This document shows positions 14,676 through 23,011 of a DNA stretch of 64,000 bases, piece by piece; position 1 is the stretch's first letter; the number at the start of each line of letters is the position of its first letter. This DNA comes from JASLCR01 sp964384345 (GTDB lineage: Bacteria; Patescibacteriota; Saccharimonadia; Saccharimonadales; Saccharimonadaceae): contig CAYLKD010000004.1 in the NCBI GenBank assembly GCA_964384345.1, positions 12,101 to 76,100 of the forward strand, in the 5' to 3' direction. Below the pieces are notes generated by a model. That model was not told where the DNA came from, did no database searches, and saw only the letters and a list, made by a program, of their open reading frames with translations. Made by a program: the position numbers and the translations under genes.

Positions 14676-15192
14676 CTTGTGGTTTTTCAGGCTGTAAAGG
14701 TTTTATCTTGTACAAAAAGTGTGCTCTGTGCTTCTTATACGGCTTCATTGTCAACTGACTGCCATAACTTATCACATAGATTTGTTTACCAAGTTTTTCG
14801 GCCTGTTGCTGTACAATTCGACTAAATTTAGCAGCATCACGCTCGACCATAAAGATATATATAACGGTAGTTTCCTGCGGCAAATCAGTATTCCACGCGT
14901 TGACTAGCCGCGTACGGACACGCTTGTCATGTCTCGATAAAAAGTTACTAATTATCACCAATGCGGGGTTCAGTTCGTAGCCGATCGCCCGAGCACCTCT
15001 TTCTGCAGCCATACGAAGCACTTTACCGTCTCCCGAGCCAATATCAATAAGCGTGTCTTTCGGCCCAAGAGGATACAGTGTGTCAAAAGCATTCGCTACT
15101 TCTTTGGTCGTCGACGGCACGTAAGGAGCGCCAAAAAATACGACAAACCCAAATACAAAAATCACTCCGACAACAATCAAAAGTAGCAGCAT
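14671..15192 (-). CDS. Membrane-anchored class I SAM methyltransferase
   Basis: A 173-aa protein with an N-terminal hydrophobic helix (residues 2-22) followed by a Rossmann methyltransferase core: the SAM loop is LIDIGSGDGKVLRMAAERG, the acidic strand 2 is AIGYELNP, and YIFMVERDA takes the place of motif IV. It resembles membrane-anchored methyltransferases related to protein lysine methylases of the FAM173/ATPSC-KMT type (inference). Its ATG overlaps the xseB stop (TAATG), so it is the last gene of the flippase-like-xseA-xseB unit. Substrate unknown. Confidence 0.8.
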   Translation of the reverse strand: MLLLLIVVGVIFVFGFVVFFGAPYVPSTTKEVANAFDTLYPLGPKDTLIDIGSGDGKVLRMAAERGARAIGYELNPALVIISNFLSRHDKRVRTRLVNAWNTDLPQETTVIYIFMVERDAAKFSRIVQQQAEKLGKQIYVISYGSQLTMKPYKKHRAHFLYKIKPLQPEKPQV

Positions 15193-15395
15193 TATTCTGT
15201 CGAGAAATCTTTTTTAACAATCGTCACTTCATTACGAAATGTTTCGAGATCTTTTTTGATTTCACCAGCTAACGCTTCTGCTTCTTTGTACTTATCGAGT
15301 GCTTCTTCAAGCACAAAATCATCACTATCAAACCAATCGATGAGTAGCTGTAGTTCTGCTAATTTCTCTTTAATGGTCTTATTTTTGGTTGACAT
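15192..15395 (-). CDS. xseB: Exodeoxyribonuclease VII small subunit
   Basis: XseB binds XseA to form exonuclease VII, which degrades ssDNA into oligonucleotides. The 67-aa protein shows the family's helical hairpin: KLAELQLLIDWFDSDDFVLEEAL then DKYKEAEALAGEIKKDL. Length fits (E. coli 80). It overlaps xseA by 17 bases and the methyltransferase by 3, so translation is likely coupled. Confidence 0.93.
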   Translation of the reverse strand: MSTKNKTIKEKLAELQLLIDWFDSDDFVLEEALDKYKEAEALAGEIKKDLETFRNEVTIVKKDFSTE

Positions 15396-16476
15396 CTTTT
15401 ACCTCCGCTGTAATTATTTGTTGCAATGTCTCGATTTTTATTGACGACCCAACTTCTGGATCTCCCCTGATAATTGCATACCCTCGCTTCAAGATACTAC
15501 GTGGATTTACAAGCGCTATTACTTCAATCATATGCTGTAAGTGACGTTCGTGCGCGAGAATAATCTCTTCAATACGACCTGACAGTCCACCAAGAGATTC
15601 TGTGAGTGATGTAATTTGTTGCGATATAGCATCTTCTGTACGCTGCAATGAAAAGTGCAGCTGCCGGTCAATCGATCGAATCATCTCTACTCGATCAGGC
15701 ACAATGAGTTCTGCAGCATTACTCGGTGTTGACGCTCTGAGATCGGCTGCAAGATCAGCCAGCGACTTATCCGTTTCATGCCCAATACCAGTCACAACCG
15801 GCACGCGACTAGCCGCAATTTCACGAACCAACGGCTCGTCGTTAAACGCTGCTAAATCATCGGTACTGCCACCACCCCTGATCAACACCACAAGCTCAGG
15901 TACTGTTTCTAACTGATTGAAGTAGCGGAGGGCTCGAATAATTTGATCTGCAGCCACGTCTCCTTGGACTTGCACATGAGCAACGTCTACTTTCATTCCC
16001 TTCCATCGCTGATCAATTATTTTAATAAAGTCCGCATATCCAGCAGCCTGAGTGCTACTGATCACTGCAATATGACTTGGCAAAGTTGGAATAGGGCGTT
16101 TGCGTCCTGGCGCGAACAAGCCCTCGTCCGTAAGTTTTGCTTTGAGCAGTTCAAAGCTTTTTTTGATACTCCCCTCTCCGCTCGGCCTGATCTGACTAAC
16201 CGTTAAGCTAAACTTTCCCCAATTTGTCAGTTTTGGTGTCGCTCGTACGATGACCTTCATACCATCTTCAATCGGAATGCGCAGCTGAAATACCATCATG
16301 AAGCAGCCGATAGAACCAGTTGCATCTTTGAGGTCAAAAAATACAAATTTGCCCTGATTGACTTTGAAACTGCTCACTTCGCCTTCTACTTCGACGCCGG
16401 TATATGCATATTCAAGCGTCTGATTTGTCAACGCAATGAAATCACCAACACTAAAGCGCGGACTTTGATTTTCCAT
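15379..16476 (-). CDS. xseA: Exodeoxyribonuclease VII large subunit
   Basis: Catalytic subunit of exonuclease VII. The protein from ATG 16476 is about 365 aa: an N-terminal OB domain (VEGEVSSFKVNQGKFVFFDL), then the catalytic core with AVISSTQAAGYADFIKII, VQVQGDVAADQIIRAL, the ELVVLIRGGGSTDDLAAFN signature and VVTGIGHETDKSLADLAAD, then a coiled-coil region and RSILKRGYAIIRG at the end. I reject the longer frame to 16539 since those residues do not fit the family. The start lies within the upstream flippase-like gene (26-base overlap). Shorter than the E. coli enzyme (456) through a reduced coiled coil. Confidence 0.95.
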   Translation of the reverse strand: MENQSPRFSVGDFIALTNQTLEYAYTGVEVEGEVSSFKVNQGKFVFFDLKDATGSIGCFMMVFQLRIPIEDGMKVIVRATPKLTNWGKFSLTVSQIRPSGEGSIKKSFELLKAKLTDEGLFAPGRKRPIPTLPSHIAVISSTQAAGYADFIKIIDQRWKGMKVDVAHVQVQGDVAADQIIRALRYFNQLETVPELVVLIRGGGSTDDLAAFNDEPLVREIAASRVPVVTGIGHETDKSLADLAADLRASTPSNAAELIVPDRVEMIRSIDRQLHFSLQRTEDAISQQITSLTESLGGLSGRIEEIILAHERHLQHMIEVIALVNPRSILKRGYAIIRGDPEVGSSIKIETLQQIITAEVKDVNQK

Positions 16477-17488
16477 ATTTGACCAGTGTGTGTTGATAAA
16501 AAGCGTACCCAAACCCAATAGTGCCGAGCAAAATTGCAATGCGAGCGAGCAAAATACCAGCTATTGCAACGCCCGGCAAAATTCCAGCTGACGCCAAAAA
16601 CGACACCATGATGGCTTCATAGGCTCCCGCACCTCCAGGTGTCACAACGATAAATCCTGCTATCGATGCGATGCCGTAAGCAATTAATATTGGTGCGGGG
16701 CTGACAAAACTTCCCAGTGCCCAAAACGTAATGACGAAGATTGCAACGTCGAGACTGTTAAATACCAATCCCCATAAAAATGGCTTTAAAAGCAATCTAC
16801 TTTCACGGCGAAGTACTAAATATTCTTCATGCATTTCACCAAAAAATCCGACTATCGTATCTCGCTGTACGAAAGACTGTTTTCGCCCAAAAGTCAGCAT
16901 TCGAACAACTTTGTTAATAAAACGCGTCGCCCACCGCGCAAACCATTCAATTCTCAACCGCGACCCAACGATATACATGAGTAGCAGTGTCCCACCAGTC
17001 ATGAACGAAATCATTAATCCACTTAGGAGCAGTATGCCGCGACTAATATTACCGTCCAGTGTGATAAATATTAGTGCCACAACAAGTAGCACGACAAACG
17101 AGGCAAAACCCGCGACGTAGCGCACGAGCTGAGCAACCGCTGCACGAGCGGGTGTGATGCCATAATGTCCTAATCGCCACGTCATATATGAAATACCGCT
17201 GACGCCAGCGCTCGGCAACGTATGATTCACAAAATTCATCTCAAGCGCCATCACTACTTGCTTAAGGGGCGCTATTCTACTTGTTGCATTTTTACTTCTG
17301 AGATACGAAAACATCATTTCGCCAGCAGCAAAATACGACATAATCTGTACTGGGATTACAAGTGCCAATATCCATAGATTTACTTGTTCAAGTAAGCGCC
17401 ATGCAAGCATGAGTTCATGACGCGAAAAAAACACAATAAGTGCGATAAAAACTAACGTCGCGACACTGACCCAATTTCGAACTGACAT
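16451..17488 (-). CDS. Flippase-like membrane protein (LPG synthase TM domain / UPF0104)
   Basis: A polytopic inner-membrane protein of the lysylphosphatidylglycerol synthase TM/UPF0104 family. About 345 aa with 7-8 predicted helices and the family signature near the C-terminus (IASIAGFIVVTPGGAGAYEA), which follows the pattern PGG-x-G-x-E. It has only the membrane part and no cytosolic aminoacyl-transfer domain, so it may move a lipid-linked substrate rather than modify lipids. I place the start at ATG 17488, not 17539, because TATACT ends 6 bases before it. It is divergent from the THUMP methyltransferase gene and first in the unit with xseAB. Confidence 0.85.
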   Translation of the reverse strand: MSVRNWVSVATLVFIALIVFFSRHELMLAWRLLEQVNLWILALVIPVQIMSYFAAGEMMFSYLRSKNATSRIAPLKQVVMALEMNFVNHTLPSAGVSGISYMTWRLGHYGITPARAAVAQLVRYVAGFASFVVLLVVALIFITLDGNISRGILLLSGLMISFMTGGTLLLMYIVGSRLRIEWFARWATRFINKVVRMLTFGRKQSFVQRDTIVGFFGEMHEEYLVLRRESRLLLKPFLWGLVFNSLDVAIFVITFWALGSFVSPAPILIAYGIASIAGFIVVTPGGAGAYEAIMVSFLASAGILPGVAIAGILLARIAILLGTIGFGYAFYQHTLVKYGKSKSAL

Positions 17489-17494
17489 ATCTTC

Positions 17495-17500
17495 AGTATA
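17495..17500 (-). promoter_or_regulatory. -10 box of the flippase-xseAB unit
   Basis: TATACT on the minus strand lies 6 bases before ATG 17488. It forms a compact divergent promoter region with the plus-strand box at 17521-17526. Confidence 0.7.
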
Positions 17501-17520
17501 CAGTAGGCCACCAACCGTCG

Positions 17521-17526
17521 TATACT
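17521..17526 (+). promoter_or_regulatory. -10 box of the THUMP methyltransferase gene
   Basis: TATACT lies 6 bases before ATG 17533. Only 44 bases separate the two divergent start codons. Confidence 0.7.
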
Positions 17527-17532
17527 GGTCAT

Positions 17533-18696
17533 ATGACATTTATCGCTATTCTCGGCCGACAACCAGCACTGAGCATTGCTGAACTTGAGCAAGTTTTTGG
17601 TTCAGACAATATTGTGGCCTTTTCTGCTACCGCAGCGACTGTTGATTCAGACTCATTAGACGTGCAACGACTCGGTGGAACGACAAAAGCTGGCCGCATC
17701 GTCATGCGGTTTAAAGCAACCACCTGGCAAGAAGCGAGCAGAAAGATTACAATGCACTACGTTGACAAGTGGAGCGGTATCGACCGCAAACAAACGCTCG
17801 GTATTAGCGTTTATGATTGGCTTGTATCAAAGCGCGACGTCCAGATGCTCGGCCTCGGACTGAAGTCTTCGCTCAAAAAACACTCAGTTAGTTTGCGTAT
17901 TATTCCCAATCAAGACACGGCTCTTAACTCAGCCGTCAGTCACCATAACAAACTTGGTTTGTCTGACAACAAAACTGAACTTCTCATTGCCCGGGGCCCG
18001 CGCGGTGACGTTTTTGTCGCTGAAAGCGTTGGTGCTCAAAATATCACTGCACTCGCTCGTCGCGATCAAGGACGTCCAAAGCGCGATGCGTTTGTCGGAA
18101 TGCTACCACCAAAGCTCGCCCTCATGATGGTAAATCTTTCGGGAGTAAAAAACGGTCGCGTGCTTGATCCTTTTTGTGGAACCGGCGTCATTTTACAGGA
18201 GGCACTACTCCTAGGACTCGATGCCTACGGCACTGATTTATTGCAAAAAATGATTGACTACTCGACGATAAACCTCGACTGGCTCAAAGAGACTCATCAT
18301 GTCGACGGCGACTTTACGCTACATCACGGTGATGCAATCGAAACCTTATGGCAGCAGCCGATTGCTGCTGTTGTCGCTGAAACGTATCTCGGTCAACCAT
18401 TTAGTGCCCCACCATCGGCAGATAAATTACAAAAAGTGGTCACAATTTGCGACGCTGTCATCACAAGCTTCCTCGAGAATCTCGCACCTCAGCTTGATAC
18501 GGGCACACCGTTATGCCTCGCAGTTCCAGCGTGGAGAGATGCAAGTGGTCATCAAACGCATCTTGGCGTCACCCGTAAGCTCGGTGATCTAGGGTATGTG
18601 CGCGCTACGCTGCGCAATGTTCGTGACGAAGATCTTCTCTACTACCGAGAAGACCAAGTCGTCGCACGTGAGCTACTCATTTTGCGCAAACGCTAG
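17533..18696 (+). CDS. TRM11/Trm-G10-like RNA methyltransferase (THUMP plus Rossmann)
   Basis: A 387-aa two-part protein. The N-terminal half resembles the ferredoxin-like/THUMP RNA-binding module of TRM11-type tRNA methyltransferases (FIAILGRQPALSIAELEQVF start; VFVAESVGAQNITALARRDQGRP end). The C-terminal half has GMLPPKLALMMVNLSG and the SAM motif VLDPFCGTGVILQEALLLG (about residues 214-232). Motif IV, normally D/N-PP-Y for base amino-group methylation, reads AETYLGQPF here, so either the family has a variant active site or the substrate differs. It is a monocistronic, leaderless unit. tRNA guanosine N2-methylation is the best guess. Confidence 0.7.
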   Translation: MTFIAILGRQPALSIAELEQVFGSDNIVAFSATAATVDSDSLDVQRLGGTTKAGRIVMRFKATTWQEASRKITMHYVDKWSGIDRKQTLGISVYDWLVSKRDVQMLGLGLKSSLKKHSVSLRIIPNQDTALNSAVSHHNKLGLSDNKTELLIARGPRGDVFVAESVGAQNITALARRDQGRPKRDAFVGMLPPKLALMMVNLSGVKNGRVLDPFCGTGVILQEALLLGLDAYGTDLLQKMIDYSTINLDWLKETHHVDGDFTLHHGDAIETLWQQPIAAVVAETYLGQPFSAPPSADKLQKVVTICDAVITSFLENLAPQLDTGTPLCLAVPAWRDASGHQTHLGVTRKLGDLGYVRATLRNVRDEDLLYYREDQVVARELLILRKR

Positions 18697-18734
18697 TAGT
18701 AGCATGGACTCCTTTGCAAACACTTCGTACGTAC

Positions 18735-18763
18735 TTGCAAAGTCAGCATATTTTTGGTATTCT
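18735..18763 (+). promoter_or_regulatory. rpmA promoter
   Basis: TTGCAA (18735-18740), a 17-base spacer and TATTCT (18758-18763) give a leader of about 30 bases with AAGGAG before the GTG start. Confidence 0.65.
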
Positions 18764-18800
18764 TAGACAGATTGTTTCATAAACTTTAAGGAGTATTGCA

Positions 18801-19073
18801 GTGTCACACGTTAAAGCAGGTGGTTCCAGTAAAAATATTCACAACAACGCCGGCGCCCGTCTCGGTGTCAAACGTTTTGGTGGCCAAAAAGTCTCTACAG
18901 GCGAAGTTCTCGTGCGCCAGACCGGTAGCAACAAAGTTGCAGGCCCTGGTACATTCATGAGCCGCAACTTTACTATTCACGCAGCACAAGACGGTGTTGT
19001 TGCATTCGCAAAAGTAAAAACTCGCCGATTCACCGGCAAGACTGCTCCACGCACTCAAGTCAGCGTTGTCTAG
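18801..19073 (+). CDS. rpmA: 50S ribosomal protein L27
   Basis: L27 reaches towards the peptidyl transferase centre. The 90-aa protein has HVKAGGSSKNIHNNAGARLGVKRFGG and the C-terminal GVVAFAKVKT core. Its start is GTG with AAGGAG about 9 bases upstream. The N-terminus is already short, without the cleavable extension found in some Firmicutes L27. It is monocistronic here, away from its usual rplU partner, and ends at a strong bidirectional terminator. Confidence 0.96.
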   Translation: MSHVKAGGSSKNIHNNAGARLGVKRFGGQKVSTGEVLVRQTGSNKVAGPGTFMSRNFTIHAAQDGVVAFAKVKTRRFTGKTAPRTQVSVV

Positions 19074-19083
19074 GGTGCATATT

Positions 19084-19115
19084 AAAAATAGACATCTGAC
19101 CAGATGTCTATTTTT
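19084..19115. terminator. Bidirectional terminator between rpmA and the duplicated-domain gene
   Basis: AAAAATAGACATCTG (19084-19098) pairs perfectly with CAGATGTCTATTTTT (19101-19115). A and T runs on both sides let it end both convergent transcripts. Confidence 0.93.
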
Positions 19116-19130
19116 ATTTAAGTACACAAT

Positions 19131-19916
19131 CTAGGAACTTATTAGAGCAGCGTACTCTGAGGCTACAGCAAGTGCGTTGGGCGACAAGCTCATCCGTGCT
19201 TTGCCAGCACGCTGACCATGTAGTAATGACCCTTCTGCATTGCCCGCTCGCTGCGCTTGTTTCTTATCCTGCAAAGCGTTAACATAGTCATTCAGGCTCT
19301 TTAAGTCTGAAGGGCTTAAACTTTCTTTTAGTTTATTTAGTCTATCTTCACGCGTTATTGTTACTTCGAGATTCGCAACACGAGTACTAGCTAATTCATC
19401 TGCTAAATATGCTTGATGCTCATCAGATAAAGTTCTTACATCAACGATTTTTTCGGCTTGGCCTTCGTCAGTAGCAATTTCAATAATAGCCTTATTAGTA
19501 CCGGCACCCATCGGCAACATGTTACCAGTTGATATCGTTCCATCACTGCGTCGAACAAGTACAGTGGGGTTTTGTTTTCTAACTTCTGGATCCGATGATA
19601 TGTAAGCAGACGTGTTTTGTTGATTCACTTGGTCATAGCTTAGTGTTCTAAGCGCCTTGCCTGCTAGCTCTGCAGCGAGTGCTTGTTGGTGCTCGTCAGA
19701 CAGCTCTACTACTGGCACGAATTTCTCACCCATACCCTGAGAAGTAAAGACTTCTATAACTGCTTTGTTGGAACCGGCACCCATCGTCAACATGTTCCCT
19801 GCAGAAATAGTTCCATCGCTACGACGGACGAGTACGGTTGGCCGTTCCGAATTTAATGGCGAATTACCATTAGCTGACTGATCAATAATTTGTTTGAACG
19901 CTATTTTTTCACTCAT
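19131..19916 (-). CDS. Duplicated-domain protein of unknown function
   Basis: A 261-aa soluble protein I do not recognise. A domain of about 70 residues occurs twice, near residues 25-95 and 115-185. Both copies contain TVLVRRSDGTIS-x-GNML, MGAG-x-NKA-x-IE, then LSDEHQ-x-x-LA-x-ELA. The C-terminal 75 residues are helical and polar (LKESLSPSDLKSLNDYVNAL, then AQRAG repeats). No signal peptide or membrane segment is seen. It stands alone between two terminators with a consensus-like promoter (TTGACA-17-TATCGT) and a long AT-rich leader. Strong expression is likely. The RRSDG..S.GN core could bind a ligand or partner; that is speculation. Confidence 0.8.
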   Translation of the reverse strand: MSEKIAFKQIIDQSANGNSPLNSERPTVLVRRSDGTISAGNMLTMGAGSNKAVIEVFTSQGMGEKFVPVVELSDEHQQALAAELAGKALRTLSYDQVNQQNTSAYISSDPEVRKQNPTVLVRRSDGTISTGNMLPMGAGTNKAIIEIATDEGQAEKIVDVRTLSDEHQAYLADELASTRVANLEVTITREDRLNKLKESLSPSDLKSLNDYVNALQDKKQAQRAGNAEGSLLHGQRAGKARMSLSPNALAVASEYAALISS

Positions 19917-19951
19917 ATTTGTTTTTATTCTTTATTTAGTTGATTGTTTAT

Positions 19952-19980
19952 ACGATAGCAAAATATTTGTATTATGTCAA
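19952..19980 (-). promoter_or_regulatory. Promoter of the duplicated-domain gene
   Basis: On the minus strand TTGACA (19975-19980), a 17-base spacer and TATCGT (19952-19957). The -35 matches the sigma70 consensus. The leader is about 30 bases and AT-rich, with no clear Shine-Dalgarno site. Confidence 0.75.
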
Positions 19981-20063
19981 TAGTATTTTATTATATATAA
20001 TACCTTTTAGAGTACTACTGTCCTTTTACTAAGAGCAGGGTTCATTTTAGGAAGAAATACTAA

Positions 20064-20091
20064 ATGACAGGCCCATTACCGTGCCTATCAT
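20064..20091 (-). terminator. Terminator after the single-receiver gene
   Basis: ATGACAGGC (20064-20072) pairs with GCCTATCAT (20083-20091) with one mismatch. A short T-rich tract follows in the minus direction. It sits 25 bases past the stop at 20117. Confidence 0.6.
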
Positions 20092-20116
20092 TTTTGCTGC
20101 AAATCTATGTTATCAG

Positions 20117-20494
20117 CTAGTCTTTGAGATGGAACTTAACCCGTTCGACAACATCTCCGATAACGACTTGCGATTTGACGAGATAATCATCTACGCCAAG
20201 GTTTTCGGCACGTTCTTTATCTTTGGGCTGGCTAAGAGCTGTCAACATAATCACTCGAATGTTTGCAGTCTCAGGGGTGTTACGGAGTATATCAAGTACA
20301 TCAAAACCACTGATCTTTGGCATCATCGCATCAAGAAGCACGAGATCAGGTTTAAACTCTATAGTAGTGCTTAAAGCTATTTCACCGTTGTTAACTTGTT
20401 TGACATCGAAACCTTCTAGCTCGAGTCTAGCTTGGTATACATCGGCAAGCGCATTGTCATCTTCAACAAGCAAAATACGTTTTTTGGAATCCAT
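20117..20494 (-). CDS. Stand-alone response regulator receiver
   Basis: A 125-aa CheY-like domain. The acidic pair is in LLVEDDNALAD, the phospho-acceptor Asp in LVLLDAMMPKISGF (about residue 53), Thr in VIMLTALSQ and Lys in DDYLVKSQ. There is no output domain. It is preceded by the S41 protease gene on the same strand but has its own TAGAAT 6 bases before the ATG. No adjacent kinase; the soluble kinase at 13.2 kb or one outside the window could serve it. Confidence 0.93.
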   Translation of the reverse strand: MDSKKRILLVEDDNALADVYQARLELEGFDVKQVNNGEIALSTTIEFKPDLVLLDAMMPKISGFDVLDILRNTPETANIRVIMLTALSQPKDKERAENLGVDDYLVKSQVVIGDVVERVKFHLKD

Positions 20495-20500
20495 ATCCTT

Positions 20501-20506
20501 ATTCTA
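20501..20506 (-). promoter_or_regulatory. -10 box of the receiver gene
   Basis: TAGAAT on the minus strand lies 6 bases before the ATG. Confidence 0.62.
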
Positions 20507-20532
20507 CCGAGCTAAAGGCAAAAGCACAACTG

Positions 20533-21735
20533 TTATCCATCCCCGAGTAATTTTTTGGCAGTTGTAAGTTGTGGGTCACGGCCAGCATCGACATCTGCTT
20601 GGGTCAACTTTACGATGACGTCCGGCTTAAGACCTGTGCCATCAATATTGATTCCGTTTGGCGTAAACCATTTTGCGACCGTCACCTTGAGTTGTGCGCC
20701 TCCGCCAAGTTCAAGCACCTGTTGCACACTACCCTTGCCATATGATTGCTCACCGACTAAGGACGCTGCCTTATTGTCACGTAATGAGCTTGATAAAATC
20801 TCGCTCGCACTCGCGCTGCCTCCGTTGATCAAGACGACTGTCTTAACACCCTCTAGCGTGGCGTCGTTGCCCGTCTTACGTGTATCTGTCACTTTGCCAT
20901 TCTCACGCTGCGTCACAACCGTTTTGTTTTTGAGCCAAATTCCGGCAACGTCAACAGCAGCGTCGACATAACCGCCACCATCGCTTCGAAGATCAATGAT
21001 GACACCTTTCATCCCGTCACGCTTGAAATTTAGCGCTGCTTTTTTAGCAAGTGCGCCGGTTTGATCATCAAATCGAGAGATAGTGAGAATACCGATCCCA
21101 TCTTCTTCGGAGCTGAGTACGCTTGGATTGTTGATAATAGCGCGCGTCAGCGTATAGGTTTGTGTTTGATCACCTCGCTTGATACCCAACTGTACTGATG
21201 TGCCCTTTTCACCTTTGATAGCAGCGACTGCTTTGTCGGAAGTCCAGCCTAGCGTCGATTGGCCATTGATCGTTTGCACTATGTCACCCATCTTCAACCC
21301 AGCAGAAGCGGCCGGGTTATCGGGTAATATACGACCGAGGGTGATCTGACCATCACGCTCTTCGATGATTGCGCCTATACCAGCGCCTACATTGCCCGTC
21401 AGATCGTCGCTAAACTGTTTAGCTTCTTCTGAGGTGAGATAGACAGTATGCTTATCGCCAGCCGCAGCGACGAGGCCATGATTAGCGCCATCGATGAGTT
21501 TTTGAGTATCAAGTTTACCGTCAAAATTTGCAACGAGATACTTATACGTGCGTTCGACACTCGAAAGATCTATCGTACTCGTTGAGCGTTTGTAGCCCAG
21601 CAGTGGCGAGATTGTAGCTTCGATGACCGTGGCTTGCGTACCGAGCAAAAAGCCGCCCACCAGGAGTGCGACCGCACCACCAAATAGCCAATACCTACTG
21701 TAGGTTGTTTTGAGTTTTTCTTTCGGTGTAGGCAT
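20533..21735 (-). CDS. S41 family C-terminal processing peptidase (CtpA-like)
   Basis: A 400-aa membrane-anchored serine protease with a Ser/Lys dyad. An N-terminal transmembrane segment (about 17-35) is followed by a PDZ domain (GAGIGAIIEERDGQITLGRI, about 115-200) and the S41 core with VIIDLRSDGGGYVDAAVDVA, the catalytic Ser in NGGSASASEILSSSL and the Lys in GEQSYGKGSVQQVL. It lies downstream of the PcsB-like hydrolase on the same strand, and this family is known to process envelope hydrolases, so a role in trimming division hydrolases is plausible. A 24-base palindrome abuts its -10 box. Confidence 0.94.
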   Translation of the reverse strand: MPTPKEKLKTTYSRYWLFGGAVALLVGGFLLGTQATVIEATISPLLGYKRSTSTIDLSSVERTYKYLVANFDGKLDTQKLIDGANHGLVAAAGDKHTVYLTSEEAKQFSDDLTGNVGAGIGAIIEERDGQITLGRILPDNPAASAGLKMGDIVQTINGQSTLGWTSDKAVAAIKGEKGTSVQLGIKRGDQTQTYTLTRAIINNPSVLSSEEDGIGILTISRFDDQTGALAKKAALNFKRDGMKGVIIDLRSDGGGYVDAAVDVAGIWLKNKTVVTQRENGKVTDTRKTGNDATLEGVKTVVLINGGSASASEILSSSLRDNKAASLVGEQSYGKGSVQQVLELGGGAQLKVTVAKWFTPNGINIDGTGLKPDVIVKLTQADVDAGRDPQLTTAKKLLGDG

Positions 21736-21755
21736 AGTTTCTATTAATAAGTATA

Positions 21756-21779
21756 GCGCACGTTCACCTGAACGTGCGC
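21756..21779. promoter_or_regulatory. Perfect palindrome over the S41 protease promoter
   Basis: GCGCACGTTCA (21756-21766) and TGAACGTGCGC (21769-21779) are exact inverted arms two bases apart. On the minus strand the palindrome directly abuts TATACT (21750-21755), so it covers the -35/spacer region. It may be an operator; alternatively a hairpin that ends the upstream hydrolase transcript, although no U-run follows. Confidence 0.55.
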
Positions 21780-21813
21780 GTCATAGTTGTTGTGCTTTCG
21801 TAAAATCTTAGGC

Positions 21814-23004
21814 CTATTTGATATATATAAATTCGTCCCAAGCAGCCGCGCTCATACGCATTTGGCTGTACATTCCGTAGCCTGCACCATAGTTGTAATT
21901 ATATTGACTAATGAGGACATCGCCGTTGTCATAGACTGCTTCAACATACCCAACATGGCCTTCGGGTCCACCCGATTTAGCCGAATGCATGACAGCCAGT
22001 GAGCCGGCTCGTGGTGAATAACCCGTGCCAAATCCTGCAGACCGTGCGCTCGATGGGAGGTTAGTCGCATTACCCCAATACATTGGGTACATGCCAGTTT
22101 CTTTGGCAACTCGCCATGCAGCATAGCTTGCACACTGACGGCAGCCGTAGCCTTTGCCATCACCACCATTGCCATCTGCGCCACCCATAGAATAATATCC
22201 TGACATTTGGCAATTGCTAGAATTCCATGGATAATCACCGGCTGCGCCACTTGCGATAAGTGTAGCACCACCAGCGCCCGCGAACCTGGCAGCAATGGCT
22301 GCTTGTTGCTGCTGACGGACTGCTTCTTGCTCAGATTTGCTCTTTGCTGAAAGCTGCTCGTAAGCCGATTGTTGACCTCGAGTTTGCGCTACGAGGTTCG
22401 CTTGTTCGGCTTCTTTCGCTGCGAGTGCATCACGGGTATTTTTTTGATCAGCTAGAACACGTTGCACATCTTTGCGCTGTGCTTCGAGGGTTGCTTTAAG
22501 TTTGTTGATCTGTGCAATTGCTTGCTGAACAGATTTCTGGACTTGTTCTTGATTAGCACTTTTATCGACGTAATCAGCGATATTGCTGCTACTTGCGAGC
22601 ATTTCCAGTGGCGTAATACTATCGTCAACATAAAGATCTGCTAGCGTATCACCGAGAACCGATTTATTTTGATCAAGCTTCTTCTGATTTGCAACTATTT
22701 GCTCATTGAGCTGCTTCTCTTTTGCAACGCTAAGATCAAGCTGAGCTTGGATGCGTGCTTTGTCGTTCGAAATGCGACTGAGTGCAGCCTGCAAGGTATC
22801 GCCTTGTGCCTTAAGTGCACCTGCTTGGGCGTTATAGGTATCTATTTGGTTTTGTAATGCTGCTATTTTTGCATCATATTCGTCCGCAAGCACGGGACGT
22901 GACATAAATGGCGCAGCAGTTAAAGAGAGTACAGCGGCCGCAATAATACACGCTCGCGTGGCGAACCGTATTTTTGAAGCTGGTGTGGTGGACCGCTGTT
23001 TCAC
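21814..23004 (-). CDS. PcsB-like CHAP-domain peptidoglycan hydrolase
   Basis: A secreted cell wall hydrolase of 396 aa. It has a signal peptide (hydrophobic AACIIAAAVLSLTAAP-like core, about 18-36), a long coiled coil (about 42-235, rich in Gln/Ala/Lys) and a C-terminal CHAP amidase/endopeptidase domain with catalytic Cys in GCRQCASYAAWRV and His in GPEGHVGYVEAV. This matches PcsB/RipC-type partners of FtsEX, and the gene follows ftsE-ftsX directly (69-base gap). FtsEX would gate its activity at the septum. The start is GTG at 23004 with TAGTCT 7 bases before it. Confidence 0.92.
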   Translation of the reverse strand: MKQRSTTPASKIRFATRACIIAAAVLSLTAAPFMSRPVLADEYDAKIAALQNQIDTYNAQAGALKAQGDTLQAALSRISNDKARIQAQLDLSVAKEKQLNEQIVANQKKLDQNKSVLGDTLADLYVDDSITPLEMLASSSNIADYVDKSANQEQVQKSVQQAIAQINKLKATLEAQRKDVQRVLADQKNTRDALAAKEAEQANLVAQTRGQQSAYEQLSAKSKSEQEAVRQQQQAAIAARFAGAGGATLIASGAAGDYPWNSSNCQMSGYYSMGGADGNGGDGKGYGCRQCASYAAWRVAKETGMYPMYWGNATNLPSSARSAGFGTGYSPRAGSLAVMHSAKSGGPEGHVGYVEAVYDNGDVLISQYNYNYGAGYGMYSQMRMSAAAWDEFIYIK

Positions 23005-23011
23005 TAATCCT

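Noticed and set aside
16477..16539. Longer N-terminus of XseA
   Set aside because: It reads through the upstream flippase-like gene and does not resemble the OB-domain start.
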